The translations under genes were made by a program, and so were the position numbers. Shown piece after piece: positions 19,360 through 28,018 of a DNA stretch of 64,000 nucleotides; position 1 is the stretch's first letter; the number at the start of each line of letters is the position of its first letter. The notes beneath the pieces were generated by a model. That model had not been told where the DNA came from, made no database searches, and saw only the letters and a list, made by a program, of their open reading frames with translations. Source of the stretch: Halosaccharopolyspora lacisalsi (GTDB lineage: Bacteria > Actinomycetota > Actinomycetes > Mycobacteriales > Pseudonocardiaceae); NCBI RefSeq assembly GCF_014137975.1, contig NZ_JACGWZ010000007.1, forward strand, positions 186,001 to 250,000, given 5' to 3'.

Positions 19360-19737
19360 GCTGGCTCTCCCTTGCCTGCCTACTGCTTGTCCGTGGCCGA
19401 GACTTCACTCGACGGAACTTTCGAGTCGTACGGAACTCTCGACGCTCCAGGCCGAGTACGTCTCCGACCGCGCAACCGTGGCGTCGCCACCATTCGGAGA
19501 CGCCGTCATCCACTCCGCCCCGATCGTCTCCACGACGAAATCCGACAGCACGATCCCACCGTAGCTATTTGTGAACACATGCACAAAGTCATCGGGGGGA
19601 AGCGTAAGCAGCCCCACACGCCTCCCCGGCATCATCCCCGACATGTCCCGACGTGCCAAAACGTGTGGTCAACAGGCACGTACAGGTCAGTGGATCCCCG
19701 TAAGCGACTGCGGTGACGCATCGCCGCCAGTCCCGGA
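19360..19737 (-). promoter_or_regulatory. rex-hemACD promoter region (378-nt non-coding stretch)
   Basis: This gap between rex and the glutaredoxin gene holds the Rex operator at 19569-19586 and presumably the rex promoter. An open frame on the minus strand (19405-19659) covers the operator, has no good ribosome-binding site and no recognisable domain; I do not count it as a gene. Confidence 0.65.
19569..19586. promoter_or_regulatory. Rex operator upstream of rex-hemACD
   Basis: The sequence TTGTGAACACATGCACAA is an 18-bp inverted repeat matching the Rex consensus TTGTGAAnnnnTTCACAA with a single mismatch in the right half. It lies in front of rex, as expected for NADH-responsive autoregulation of the rex-heme operon. 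The match is seen directly; binding is inferred from the Streptomyces system. Confidence 0.82.
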
Positions 19738-19980
19738 TCAGCGAGCCAGCGCCGCTCGGAAGCGCTCCTCCTCGACCTTCCAGTACCCGTGTTCAGAACC
19801 ATCGACAAGGATCACCGGCACACGGTCCCCGTACTCCGCGCGGAGTTCCGCGTCCCCGTCCACGTCCTCGACCCGCCACGGCACACCCACCTGATCACAG
19901 ATGCGCCGAACGTCCGCCGCGGCCACGTCGCACGCGTGGCACTCCGCGCGAACCATCAGGGTCACCTCGTGCTCGGCCAT
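19738..19980 (-). CDS. Glutaredoxin family protein
   Basis: This 80-residue thioredoxin-fold protein has a CHAC redox motif near the N-terminus (VRAECHACDVAA) and a cis-proline strand (VPVILVDG). It resembles the DUF836/glutaredoxin-like proteins located between HAD phosphatase and hemA genes in actinobacteria (Rv0508, from memory). The ATG at 19980 has GGGAGG-type sequence 8-12 nt upstream. In a mycothiol-producing cell it may act as a disulfide reductase, but the partner is unknown. Confidence 0.8.
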   Translation of the reverse strand: MAEHEVTLMVRAECHACDVAAADVRRICDQVGVPWRVEDVDGDAELRAEYGDRVPVILVDGSEHGYWKVEEERFRAALAR

Positions 19981-20343
19981 TCGCCTCGCCTCCCACCGTC
20001 GGACCTCAACGATTCTGCCTCGGCGAACGAACCACACCGCCGAATCCCGGGCATCACGGAAGGTGTGAAAAGTCACCGTTCAGCACGGTCGCGGAGCTCA
20101 AGGGCGCCGAAGCCACGACCGCTGATGTGAAAACAAGCCATAAAGACACTACCTACCGAGTAGTAACAACACGTATGCTCCCAGTCCCGACGCCTCCGGG
20201 CAGGTCGGCACGTCCGCATACGACGCCAGGGGACCCACGCATGTTCCGGACCACGGTTCGCTCCCACCCGAGACCGCGTCTCCACGCCTGTCCACGCACA
20301 CGACCGTCGGTCAAGATCACTCACGGACGGAAGGCCGGTCGAG
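19981..20343. other. Divergent promoter region between glutaredoxin and BldN-like sigma genes
   Basis: No gene is visible in this 363-nt stretch. It must carry the promoters of both divergent genes. The AT-richer part near 20130-20180 includes a short inverted repeat ACTAC (20148-20152) / GTAGT (20160-20164). I see no convincing BldD box. Confidence 0.5.
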
Positions 20344-20346
20344 GTG

Positions 20347-20997
20347 ATGAGCAACACCAACACGCTGGGGCCACCCCACGCACGAACCGCTTCCCATCGC
20401 ACGACCACGACGTCACCGGCCCAGCAACACGAAACACGATCGTCCGCCGAGAACTGGACGCGCGTACGAGCGGCGCAAAACGGCGACAACGATGCTTTCG
20501 GCGAGCTATACGGCCAGTACGCCCAGCTGGTCTACCGCTACGTCCTGGTCAGGGTCAGCGACCACTGCCTCGCCGAAGACATCACCAGTGAGACCTTCCT
20601 CCGAGCGCTGCGCCGCATCACCGCGGTCAGTTACCAGGGCCGCGACGTCGCCGCCTGGTTCATCACCATCGCCAAGAACCTCGTCCTGGACCACGTCAAA
20701 TCGAGCCGGCACCGCCTCGAGGTGCCCACCGCCGACCTCACCGACACCCCATCCACGGGAAGGCAGCAGGAAAGCGGGCCGGAACATCGGCTCCTGACCG
20801 AAACCACACATCGTGAGTTGGTGCACTGCATCCGACTGCTCAATCACGACCAACGCGAGTGCATCCGACTCCGGTTCCTCCGGGGTCTGTCCGTCAGCGA
20901 GACCGCCGGACTCATGGACCGCAACGAGGGTGCCGTCAAAGCTCTCCAGCACCGTGCCGTCAGGCGTCTCGCCCAACTGCTTCCGGACGACATGTGA
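20347..20997 (+). CDS. bldN: BldN-like ECF RNA polymerase sigma factor
   Basis: The 216-residue sigma factor has a ~35-residue N-terminal leader. Region 2 follows (DAFGELYGQYAQLVYRYVLVRV, LAEDITSETFLRALRRI), then YQGRDVAAWFITIAKNLVLDH. Region 4 reads IRLRFLRGLSVSETAGLMDRNEG. The motif pattern is that of BldN/AdsA, which drives aerial development in Streptomyces, and bldN also lies beside rex-hemACD there. The N-terminal pro-region is much shorter than in S. coelicolor. No RsbN-like membrane anti-sigma gene is adjacent. The start is ATG at 20347 or GTG at 20344. Confidence 0.78.
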   Translation: MSNTNTLGPPHARTASHRTTTTSPAQQHETRSSAENWTRVRAAQNGDNDAFGELYGQYAQLVYRYVLVRVSDHCLAEDITSETFLRALRRITAVSYQGRDVAAWFITIAKNLVLDHVKSSRHRLEVPTADLTDTPSTGRQQESGPEHRLLTETTHRELVHCIRLLNHDQRECIRLRFLRGLSVSETAGLMDRNEGAVKALQHRAVRRLAQLLPDDM

Positions 20998-21198
20998 CAG
21001 CGCCGCATCCGTGACTCATCCCATTCGGGCGAGTGGGAACCAACGCCCGAGTGGGTCAACAAACCACACGGTCACGGGCTCTAAGCTAGGGGCCTGCCGA
21101 ACGGACGGCTCAGTCCGGTCAGCAGGTGTTCACAAAGCTCGAAGAACACACGGAACAAAGACACGAAACACGCCGGAGGAAAATCGGGAGGCGCGGCG

Positions 21199-22173
21199 GT
21201 GCCGATACGGCAAGGCTCAGCCGATGGCGCGAATCAAGATCGCGGACAGTACGACACACCCACGCCGGGCGACCCGGCAATGCTCGACAGCGCCAAACTT
21301 GCCGGACGCGCCTCGGCCAAAGCAGCTGTCGCCGCGGCACCCGACACCGACGGTCCCCCCGACGCCCCCCAGGATCTCACCGCGGCCGCGTTCTTCGACG
21401 TGGACAACACGATGATGATGGGTGCTTCGCTCTTCCACTTCGCGCGAGGGCTGGCTGCTCGCAAGTTCTTCAAGGCCGCTGACCTGGCTGGATTCGCGTG
21501 GCAACAGATCAAGTTTCGTGTTGGTGGCGCGGAAAGCCCCGAAGCGGTTCGGACGAGTCGCGAACAAGCGCTGTCCTTCGTCGCCGGGCGCGATGTGGCC
21601 AAACTGGTCACGCTCAGCGAGGAGATATACGACGAGCTCATGGCGGACCGCATATGGGCCGGTACACGGGCACTCGCTCAGATGCATCTCGACGCCGGTC
21701 AACGGGTCTGGCTGGTGACAGCCACACCGGTCGAGCTCGCACAGATCATCGCTCGTCGGCTGGGACTGACCGGTGCCCTGGGAACTGTCGCCGAGAACGC
21801 GAACGGTCTTTACACCGGCCGACTGGTCGGGGAGATGCTTCACGGCAGAGCCAAGGCTCACGCCGTTCGCGCCCTGGCCGCAAGCGAAGGCCTCGATCTC
21901 AGAAGGTGCACGGCCTACTCCGACTCCTCCAACGACGTCCCCATGCTGTCCGCCGTCGGTACGGCAGTAGCCGTCAATCCCGACCAACGACTTCGCGAAG
22001 CCGCCCGCTCCCGGGGGTGGGAAGTCAGGGACTTCCGTACCGGGCGTAAAGCCGCACGGATCGGAGCACGTTCGATGCTCGGCGCCAGTGCCGTGGCCGG
22101 AGCCGTAGCGGCAGGGCTCGCCTACCGTCGCCGGGACCACACCCCGATTCCCTTCCGCGATCGGCTCGGGTGA
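21199..22173 (+). CDS. HAD-IB family phosphatase (SerB-like)
   Basis: The 324-residue protein has a disordered ~55-residue N-terminus. A HAD domain follows: motif [12 protein letters not shown], motif [10 protein letters not shown], and motif [15 protein letters not shown]-terminal hydrophobic helix ([17 protein letters not shown]) suggests membrane tethering. It is of the SerB1/CicA type (Rv0505c position); the substrate could be a phosphoserine or lysophospholipid-type phosphate. GGAGG lies 7 nt before the GTG. It follows the sigma gene by 201 nt. Confidence 0.85.
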   Translation: MPIRQGSADGANQDRGQYDTPTPGDPAMLDSAKLAGRASAKAAVAAAPDTDGPPDAPQDLTAAAFFDVDNTMMMGASLFHFARGLAARKFFKAADLAGFAWQQIKFRVGGAESPEAVRTSREQALSFVAGRDVAKLVTLSEEIYDELMADRIWAGTRALAQMHLDAGQRVWLVTATPVELAQIIARRLGLTGALGTVAENANGLYTGRLVGEMLHGRAKAHAVRALAASEGLDLRRCTAYSDSSNDVPMLSAVGTAVAVNPDQRLREAARSRGWEVRDFRTGRKAARIGARSMLGASAVAGAVAAGLAYRRRDHTPIPFRDRLG

Positions 22174-22258
22174 ATTCGGCCAGCGCGAAACACGCGGTTC
22201 GTCCGCCTCGATCCAACTTCCCCGTGAGGGCCGCACGAACCGGTGGAGAATTTTCGAA

Positions 22259-23236
22259 CTATCCGAAGAACACGCTTCGGCGCTGCGCGAGCAAACGATA
22301 CAGAGTTTGCTGTATCGTTTCGCGGACCTGATCACTCAGGTTGAATATCAACATGGGGTCGTGCTCGGCGCCCCGCGAGTAGGAAGTCGTATCGATCGGC
22401 TCACCGAACTCGATGTACCATTTCGTCGGAAGCGGCACGGTTCCGAGCGGACCAAGATGCGGAAAGAAGGGAGTCACCGGAAAGTAGGGAAGCCCCAGCA
22501 GACGTGCGAGCGGTTGCACGTCGGCAAGCTTCGGATAAATCTCCTCCGCCCCGACGATCGAGCAAGGCACTATGGGGGAACCGGTACGCATCGCCGCCGC
22601 GACGAAGCCACCACGGCCGAAGCGTTGCAACTTGTACCGATCGCTGAAGGGCTTTCCGATCCCCTTGAACCCCTCCGGCCACACACCCACCAGGTCTCCG
22701 CCCCCGAGGAGCCTTTCCGCATCAGGATTACACGCCAGCGTCTGCCCCGTCTTACGAGCCAAAGTGCCGACCATGGGAAGTTGAAAAACCAGGTCCGCAC
22801 CCAGCATACGCAAGTAGCGTCCGACTGCATGGTGATCGCGAAGGGCCACCGTGGTCATCAAAGCATCCCAAGGTAATGTTCCGGAATGGTTGGCCACGAT
22901 CAAGGCACCGGACTCGCTTGGCACATGATGCAGCCCCGTGGCCTCCACACGAAACCAACTCCGGTAGAGGGGACGCAACATCGGCAGGAAAACATGGTCG
23001 GTCAAATCCGGGTCGAAACCGAACTCGTCGACCCCGTAATCACCGAGTACCCTCCTGCGCACGAACGCCAGGGCTTCGGCGACGGCCTCGTCGGACAGCA
23101 CTCCGTCCTGACCAGCAGTGGAGCGCTCATCGTCGCCCACTGCAGTGCTCGAGGCACTCCGACGGCGACCGGCCTCGTCACCTCCCGGAATGTCCGAACC
23201 TCCCGAGCACATCGGAATCACTTTGGCGTCAGGCAT
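22259..23236 (-). CDS. 1-acyl-glycerol-3-phosphate acyltransferase-like protein
   Basis: The 325-residue LPLAT-family protein has the catalytic block NHSGTLPWD (near residue 118), the acceptor-binding VWPEGFKG, and VPCSIVGAEEIYP. These indicate transfer of an acyl chain to a lysophospholipid or related acceptor at the membrane. The first ~45 residues are polar and variable. GGGGGAG lies 5 nt before the chosen ATG, which overlaps the epimerase gene by 8 nt. The pair is conserved in mycobacteria (Rv0501-Rv0502, from memory), suggesting a joint envelope-lipid step. Confidence 0.87.
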   Translation of the reverse strand: MPDAKVIPMCSGGSDIPGGDEAGRRRSASSTAVGDDERSTAGQDGVLSDEAVAEALAFVRRRVLGDYGVDEFGFDPDLTDHVFLPMLRPLYRSWFRVEATGLHHVPSESGALIVANHSGTLPWDALMTTVALRDHHAVGRYLRMLGADLVFQLPMVGTLARKTGQTLACNPDAERLLGGGDLVGVWPEGFKGIGKPFSDRYKLQRFGRGGFVAAAMRTGSPIVPCSIVGAEEIYPKLADVQPLARLLGLPYFPVTPFFPHLGPLGTVPLPTKWYIEFGEPIDTTSYSRGAEHDPMLIFNLSDQVRETIQQTLYRLLAQRRSVFFG

Positions 23237-24275
23237 TGTTTCTCCCCCGATGAATCCGCGCGACCGCGTCGTTGACACCGTGCTCCACAGAAGTCACCTG
23301 CTCGTGGGACAACCACGGTCGCAGCCCTCGCCCGTTCACAAAATCATCGAAAGCCTGTCGCGTCGTCCAGCGCGGCTCGAAATCAAATCTTTTTCGCATC
23401 TTGGTGGTGTCCACCACACGACCGAAGTTCAGGAATTGCATCCACCCGGACGGAAGAGCATAATTTTGCATCCCCCCGAGCGCGCTCTTCAGCGAAGAAA
23501 CGGCCAACCCGGGCACAGGAACCGAAACCCTGCCGGCACGTCTGATCGCCTGCGAAAGCATGAGAATTCCGTCGCCCCCGACATTGAAGACACCGGGAAC
23601 ATCATCCACGACGGAACGCTCCAGAACGGTCAGGGCATCCTCTGAATGCAGCATTTGCAGGCGAGCATCATAACCGAGCACCGTCGGGATCACCGGCAAA
23701 CCGAAGTACCGAGTGATCATGTCGTCGATCCGGGGCCCCACGAGATCGGTGAAACGCAGTGTAGTGATGTCCACGTCCGGGCGTCGGCGGGCGAACCCAC
23801 GTACGTACTCCTCGATCTCGACAGCATCCTTCGCGTAGCCCGAGGAGGGCAGTTCCTTGGGTTCCATATCCTCGGTGAAAATCGCAGGATCACGTGGACT
23901 CACACCATACACCGCACTGGTCGATTTCACCACTATCTTACGTATCCACGAAGATTGCTGGCACGCTGCCAGCAGCTGCATGGTACCGATGACGTTCATT
24001 TCTTTCATGTCCGCACGTGCGGTCGCCCCTTGTGAGCTCATCGACGTGTGCACCACCGTATCCACCTTGGCACTCGTGATGATCTTGGCGATCAATGGAT
24101 TACGGATGTCCGCACGCACGAACTCCGCACGCCCCATCCGGCGAAGCAGGTCCCTGGGGGGTGCGACGGTGTCCACCCCCAGCACACGATCTATACCGGG
24201 ATCGACCGCGAGTCGAGAGGCAAGATAGCCACCGAGGAACCGACCGACACCGGTAACAAGCACAACGTTCGGCAC
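23229..24275 (-). CDS. NAD-dependent epimerase/dehydratase (extended SDR)
   Basis: This 348-residue Rossmann protein has the cofactor loop VTGVGRFLGGYLA and an acidic residue after beta-2 (VLGVDTVAPP), so NAD is likely. VVKSTSAVYG and the SSGYAKDAVEIE Tyr-Lys pair are present. It resembles mycobacterial GalE2 (Rv0501), whose substrate is uncertain. AGGAGG precedes the GTG by 7 nt. The 3' end overlaps the acyltransferase start, so the two are coupled. Confidence 0.87.
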   Translation of the reverse strand: MPNVVLVTGVGRFLGGYLASRLAVDPGIDRVLGVDTVAPPRDLLRRMGRAEFVRADIRNPLIAKIITSAKVDTVVHTSMSSQGATARADMKEMNVIGTMQLLAACQQSSWIRKIVVKSTSAVYGVSPRDPAIFTEDMEPKELPSSGYAKDAVEIEEYVRGFARRRPDVDITTLRFTDLVGPRIDDMITRYFGLPVIPTVLGYDARLQMLHSEDALTVLERSVVDDVPGVFNVGGDGILMLSQAIRRAGRVSVPVPGLAVSSLKSALGGMQNYALPSGWMQFLNFGRVVDTTKMRKRFDFEPRWTTRQAFDDFVNGRGLRPWLSHEQVTSVEHGVNDAVARIHRGRNNA

Positions 24276-24714
24276 CCCATGCCTCCTTGGTCCTTCCCCG
24301 GACTGTGCCGAGCACGAGTCGCGAGCGTGCACGCGCGCTGACGATGTTACCGCCGCAAGCACCATGAACTTGGGACCAAGGTCTCCCGGGTGTCGGCCAG
24401 GTAAACCCCTTTGGGTTGTAGCACGATGTCGCACAGAGCTGAGCGGTCCGGTCCCGAGCCGGGCTGCCAATACCGCCCCGCCGCAACCAGAAATATGCTT
24501 CCATTTCACGATCCGGGGCGACAGCAGGACGTGCTCCGAGAACATCCATAATCCGTCGTACCCACGCACTCGCGAATCTGCTTACCCGCCGAGTCCGTCG
24601 ACCAGCATAAAGGACTCGGACGCTGCGAGCACATCGGATCCCCCGAGCAGCACAAGCCACGCAGGAACGAAAAAGACATACCGTGCTATTCCACGGTAAC
24701 CATTTCCCGGGTTC
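24276..24714. other. 439-nt intergenic region between epimerase and proC
   Basis: I see no gene here on either strand. In mycobacteria this position holds the BldC-like gene and a very small basic (KKRRKRM-type) ribosomal-associated gene; neither is present. A weak hairpin (AACCC/GGGTT) lies near 24404-24417. The region probably contains the epimerase promoter. Confidence 0.55.
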
Positions 24715-25539
24715 TCACTCCCCCGGTTCGCCGTCCTCGTGGACACGTCCCAGCTCTACCGAACGATCGTGCGCCGCTTCGACCGCGTCGATCAGTGCCG
24801 CACGCACACCGTGCTTCTCGAGTTCTCGAATACCGGCGACCGTAGTGCCACCGGGTGAGCTCACTCCCTCCCGCATGATCGTTGGATGCCCTTCGCCTTC
24901 CCGGAGCATAGCGGCGGAACCGACCGCTGTTTGCACGATGAGTCGGCCGGCCACGGCACGTGGCAATCCCAGCAGAACACCCGCATCGATCATGGACTCG
25001 ATCAGGTAGAAGAAGTACGCCGGCCCCGATCCGGACAAGGCGGTGACCACATCCTGCTGGGACTCTGGTACTCGCACCACACTTCCGACGCACCCGAGGA
25101 GCTCTTCGGCGAGATCCAAATGTGTTTCCTGCGCACAAGTACCGCCGGAGACGACACTCATCGCTTCACCCACGAGCATGGGGGTGTTCGGCATAACCCG
25201 CACAACAGGTGTCCCCGCTGCCAGCCGCTGCTCGAACATCGCCGTCGGAAGACCTGCGCACAACGAAACAACGAGTTTGCTCGGAGCGACGTACGGGCAC
25301 AACTCGTCCAGCAACGGCTCGATGTCCTGCGGCTTGACCGCGATGATCAGAACATCTGCGTGACGTGCCGCCGAGACGACATCGGTATGGTCGACACCGT
25401 ACTGATGCTCCAGCTCCGACGCCCGCTGCGTGTAACGCTCGGTAAACATCAGTTGACTCGGTGCGTAACCAGCTTGTAGCAACCCGGAAAGCAGTGATTC
25501 ACCGATCTTTCCAGCCCCGAGCACGGCGATCGTCATCAT
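24715..25539 (-). CDS. proC: Pyrroline-5-carboxylate reductase
   Basis: ProC reduces 1-pyrroline-5-carboxylate to proline with NAD(P)H. The 274-residue protein shows the N-terminal Rossmann motif IAVLGAGKIGESLL, VIIAVKPQDI, VRVMPNTPMLVGEA, and the C-terminal dimerisation signature SSPGGTTVAGIRELEKHGVR. The start is one of two consecutive ATGs (25539 or 25536), with a weak ribosome-binding site. It stands between the epimerase operon and the DUF222-HNH gene on the same strand. Confidence 0.94.
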   Translation of the reverse strand: MMTIAVLGAGKIGESLLSGLLQAGYAPSQLMFTERYTQRASELEHQYGVDHTDVVSAARHADVLIIAVKPQDIEPLLDELCPYVAPSKLVVSLCAGLPTAMFEQRLAAGTPVVRVMPNTPMLVGEAMSVVSGGTCAQETHLDLAEELLGCVGSVVRVPESQQDVVTALSGSGPAYFFYLIESMIDAGVLLGLPRAVAGRLIVQTAVGSAAMLREGEGHPTIMREGVSSPGGTTVAGIRELEKHGVRAALIDAVEAAHDRSVELGRVHEDGEPGE

Positions 25540-25591
25540 GCCGGTCAGGGTGCCAGAGCAGCGAAGGGTCACAGCCTACCCCCACCCGTCG

Positions 25592-26839
25592 TCACCCGGT
25601 GTCATCACCACCGCGGCTCACCGAGCCATCCACGGGGGCGCCGGGTTGCTTGTGGTCTTCCGTCAGCTCACCGGCGACCAGCTTTCCAGCCCGCCACTCC
25701 GACGGACCGCCTTTGAGATGCGTCGCGACGTGGTGTCGACGACAAAGCAGGACGAGATTGTCCAGATCGGTTCGCCCACCTTGGGCCCAATGCTTCACGT
25801 GGTGCGCATCGCACCAATCCGGCGGCCTGTCACAGTTCGAATGAACACATCCGCCGTCACGGACATCAAGCGCTTTGCGCAGCGTTTTCGAGATCACTCG
25901 AGTGGCCCTGCCAAGGTCTGTCGGCTCCGAGTCCGGCCCGTGCACCAGACGGGTGACCTCACCATCGCAAGCGAAGAGTCGGGCGGTGTCTCCACTACAC
26001 GGCCCCTGCCCCCGCAATTCACCGGGGAGCGCACCCTGCCGGGAATTGTCATCACGAAGAGTTCGCTCACTGACGGTCACAGTCACATGGGGCCTTTGTC
26101 CTTCGCTCCTGGGCAGATCACCACGATCCAACGCCTCCTTGGCCAGGTGAGCCAGCGCATCAGCTCGGCGCTGTGCCGCTGTGAGTTCGTTCGAAGCGGA
26201 CGGCAGCCGATTCAAGGCTTCGATGGCACTGCGTACGGTGGCCGCCGTACCGGGATCCAAAGTACCGCGGACATCGACCATACCGTCAAAAGTGGTGTAG
26301 AAGTGTAGTTCGCGCTGCTGAAAAGCTGCCCATTCGTCGAACGCCATGGAACTGGCTGCGAGTCGATGACGACGAGAGTCGATCGTGCGGCGTAGCCCAC
26401 CCGAGCCTTCGCCGTGTATCGCCGTCTCGATCAGCTCGTTCCGTAGGTCGTCGACTTCCTCCGCGGCCACGTTCTCACTCGCGCCGCGTCGCTGTAGATC
26501 ACGATGGTAAGTCTCGGTACCTCGGGAAATCCGCTGAGCTTCGTCGCCGCTGATGTCACCCCGCAGCTGGGCGTCACGCAGTTCGGGATGGGCTCCACCG
26601 GCTCGGGCAAGTCGTACCAACTGCCCCGCACGCCGGCTGTCCAGTCGACAGCTGCTCCGCAGCCAGGCGACAGCGGTGACCGCGCCGTCCTCCTCGTAGG
26701 CCCGCCGCCTGTCGATTTCGGCGAGTTGCTCCAGTAACCGCGCTTCCATGCGCTCGATGCTCCATCGTAGCGCTGGGAGTCCGTCGAGCAGTTCCCTGCT
26801 CGACATTTCGCCGGGTACCACCGCTGATCCGTCATCCAT
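25592..26839 (-). CDS. DUF222-HNH endonuclease family protein (13E12-like)
   Basis: The 415-residue protein has an N-terminal helical DUF222 region (residues ~10-300) and a C-terminal HNH domain: VRDGGCVHSNCDRPPDWCDAHHV ending LVLLCRRHH. The Cys pairs and HH..H residues are intact, so a metal-dependent nuclease site is plausible. The family is multicopy in actinobacteria, related to the mycobacterial 13E12 repeats, and behaves like a selfish or mobile gene. GGAGG lies 8 nt before the ATG. It interrupts the otherwise conserved proC / sugar isomerase neighbourhood, suggesting insertion. Confidence 0.9.
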   Translation of the reverse strand: MDDGSAVVPGEMSSRELLDGLPALRWSIERMEARLLEQLAEIDRRRAYEEDGAVTAVAWLRSSCRLDSRRAGQLVRLARAGGAHPELRDAQLRGDISGDEAQRISRGTETYHRDLQRRGASENVAAEEVDDLRNELIETAIHGEGSGGLRRTIDSRRHRLAASSMAFDEWAAFQQRELHFYTTFDGMVDVRGTLDPGTAATVRSAIEALNRLPSASNELTAAQRRADALAHLAKEALDRGDLPRSEGQRPHVTVTVSERTLRDDNSRQGALPGELRGQGPCSGDTARLFACDGEVTRLVHGPDSEPTDLGRATRVISKTLRKALDVRDGGCVHSNCDRPPDWCDAHHVKHWAQGGRTDLDNLVLLCRRHHVATHLKGGPSEWRAGKLVAGELTEDHKQPGAPVDGSVSRGGDDTG

Positions 26840-27066
26840 CGAGCTGTCCTCCTGGCGGCACACGTACCGTTGCTACAACTAAGAGGAACACCAGGAACAG
26901 AGTGATGCACCTTCGCCAAGCGACATACCTGGACGAGTGACGGGATACTCGTGGCCGCTGAGAGTTCGGAACCGGTCGCTTGCTCCCCGTGTTCGTTCCA
27001 CGGCGCACCACGCCTCCGCGAAAGCAGCACTCGCACGGGGCCGCTCCACGAGGATGCCGTGACGAC

Positions 27067-27927
27067 TCAGCTACGCAAGGGCTCGAGATGCAACCGCGCG
27101 AAGAGCAGAGCTTCCGCCAGTTGCGCGGCGCGCTGTTGCGGATTTTTGGCCTTGCGGGTGTTGACCTCGAGTACGACCGTTCCGGTGAACCCGCCCGAAG
27201 CCAGTGCTTCACAGACGTCGGCGCAGGGCTGCTTGCCGTGTCCGGGGACGAGGTGTTCGTCGCGCGATGCTCCCGTGCCGTCCGCGAGATGGACGTGGGT
27301 GAGCCCGTCCCCCATCCGCTTCATCAGCTCGATGGCGTCGGCGTGTGCCGCGGCGGCGTGCGACAAGTCCAACGTGTAGTTGCGGTAGCCGACCTCGGTC
27401 GGATCCGGCGAGGGCCGGAAGGCCGACAGACCACCGGTGCGCCCCCGGATCCTGTTCCAACCGCGGGGAGGCCGCACCGGGAACATGTTTTCCACCGCGA
27501 TCTTGATCCCGCTGGTTTCCTCGAGGTCGGCTACCAACTCGGCGAAGTTGTCGGCGTAGCGACGCTGCCAGCGAAAGGGCGGATGTACCACGACGGTGGA
27601 GGCCCCCAGATCACTGGCAGCGACCACGGACTTGCGGAGTCGCTCTTCCGGCTCGGAGGACCACACCCGCTGCGTAATAAGCAAACACGGTGCGTGAACG
27701 GCTAGTACGGGAACACCGTACTGCTCGGACAGGCGCCGCAATGCCGCCACGTCCTGACTGACCGCGTCGGCCCACACCATGACCTCGACACCGTCATAGC
27801 CGAGGTCCGCGGCCATCTCGAACGCCGCGCGCGCCGGTTGCGGCCACACCGACGCGCTGGACAGCGCGATCTGGATGGGCCCCCGACAAGGTTCGACACC
27901 GTCTGTGGAGGTTGTTTCCCGAGTCAT
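27067..27927 (-). CDS. Sugar phosphate isomerase/epimerase-like TIM barrel protein
   Basis: The 286-residue protein belongs to the AP-endonuclease-2/xylose isomerase-like barrels. It has the strand GYDGVEVMVWAD, conserved metal-ligand-like residues in KIAVENMFPVR (Glu-Asn), HVHLADGTG and a late VVLEVNTRK. Metal-dependent isomerase or epimerase activity is likely; the substrate is unknown. It corresponds in place to Rv0498. GGCGGAAC sits before the ATG. Confidence 0.82.
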   Translation of the reverse strand: MTRETTSTDGVEPCRGPIQIALSSASVWPQPARAAFEMAADLGYDGVEVMVWADAVSQDVAALRRLSEQYGVPVLAVHAPCLLITQRVWSSEPEERLRKSVVAASDLGASTVVVHPPFRWQRRYADNFAELVADLEETSGIKIAVENMFPVRPPRGWNRIRGRTGGLSAFRPSPDPTEVGYRNYTLDLSHAAAAHADAIELMKRMGDGLTHVHLADGTGASRDEHLVPGHGKQPCADVCEALASGGFTGTVVLEVNTRKAKNPQQRAAQLAEALLFARLHLEPLRS

Positions 27928-28018
27928 GTTCCGCCAAGCTCACACCCGGTACGGGAATTCCGGAAGCCGTACCGCGGACAAGTCGAAATAGCAGCTCCCC
28001 AGCGTCGCCGGACGGTCA

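Noticed and set aside
19405-19659. 84-codon minus-strand frame upstream of rex
   Set aside because: It overlaps the Rex operator and likely promoter, has no ribosome-binding site and no recognisable motif.
24276-24714. Tiny basic ribosomal-type gene expected near proC
   Set aside because: I looked for the Lys/Arg-rich pattern on both strands of this gap and found none.
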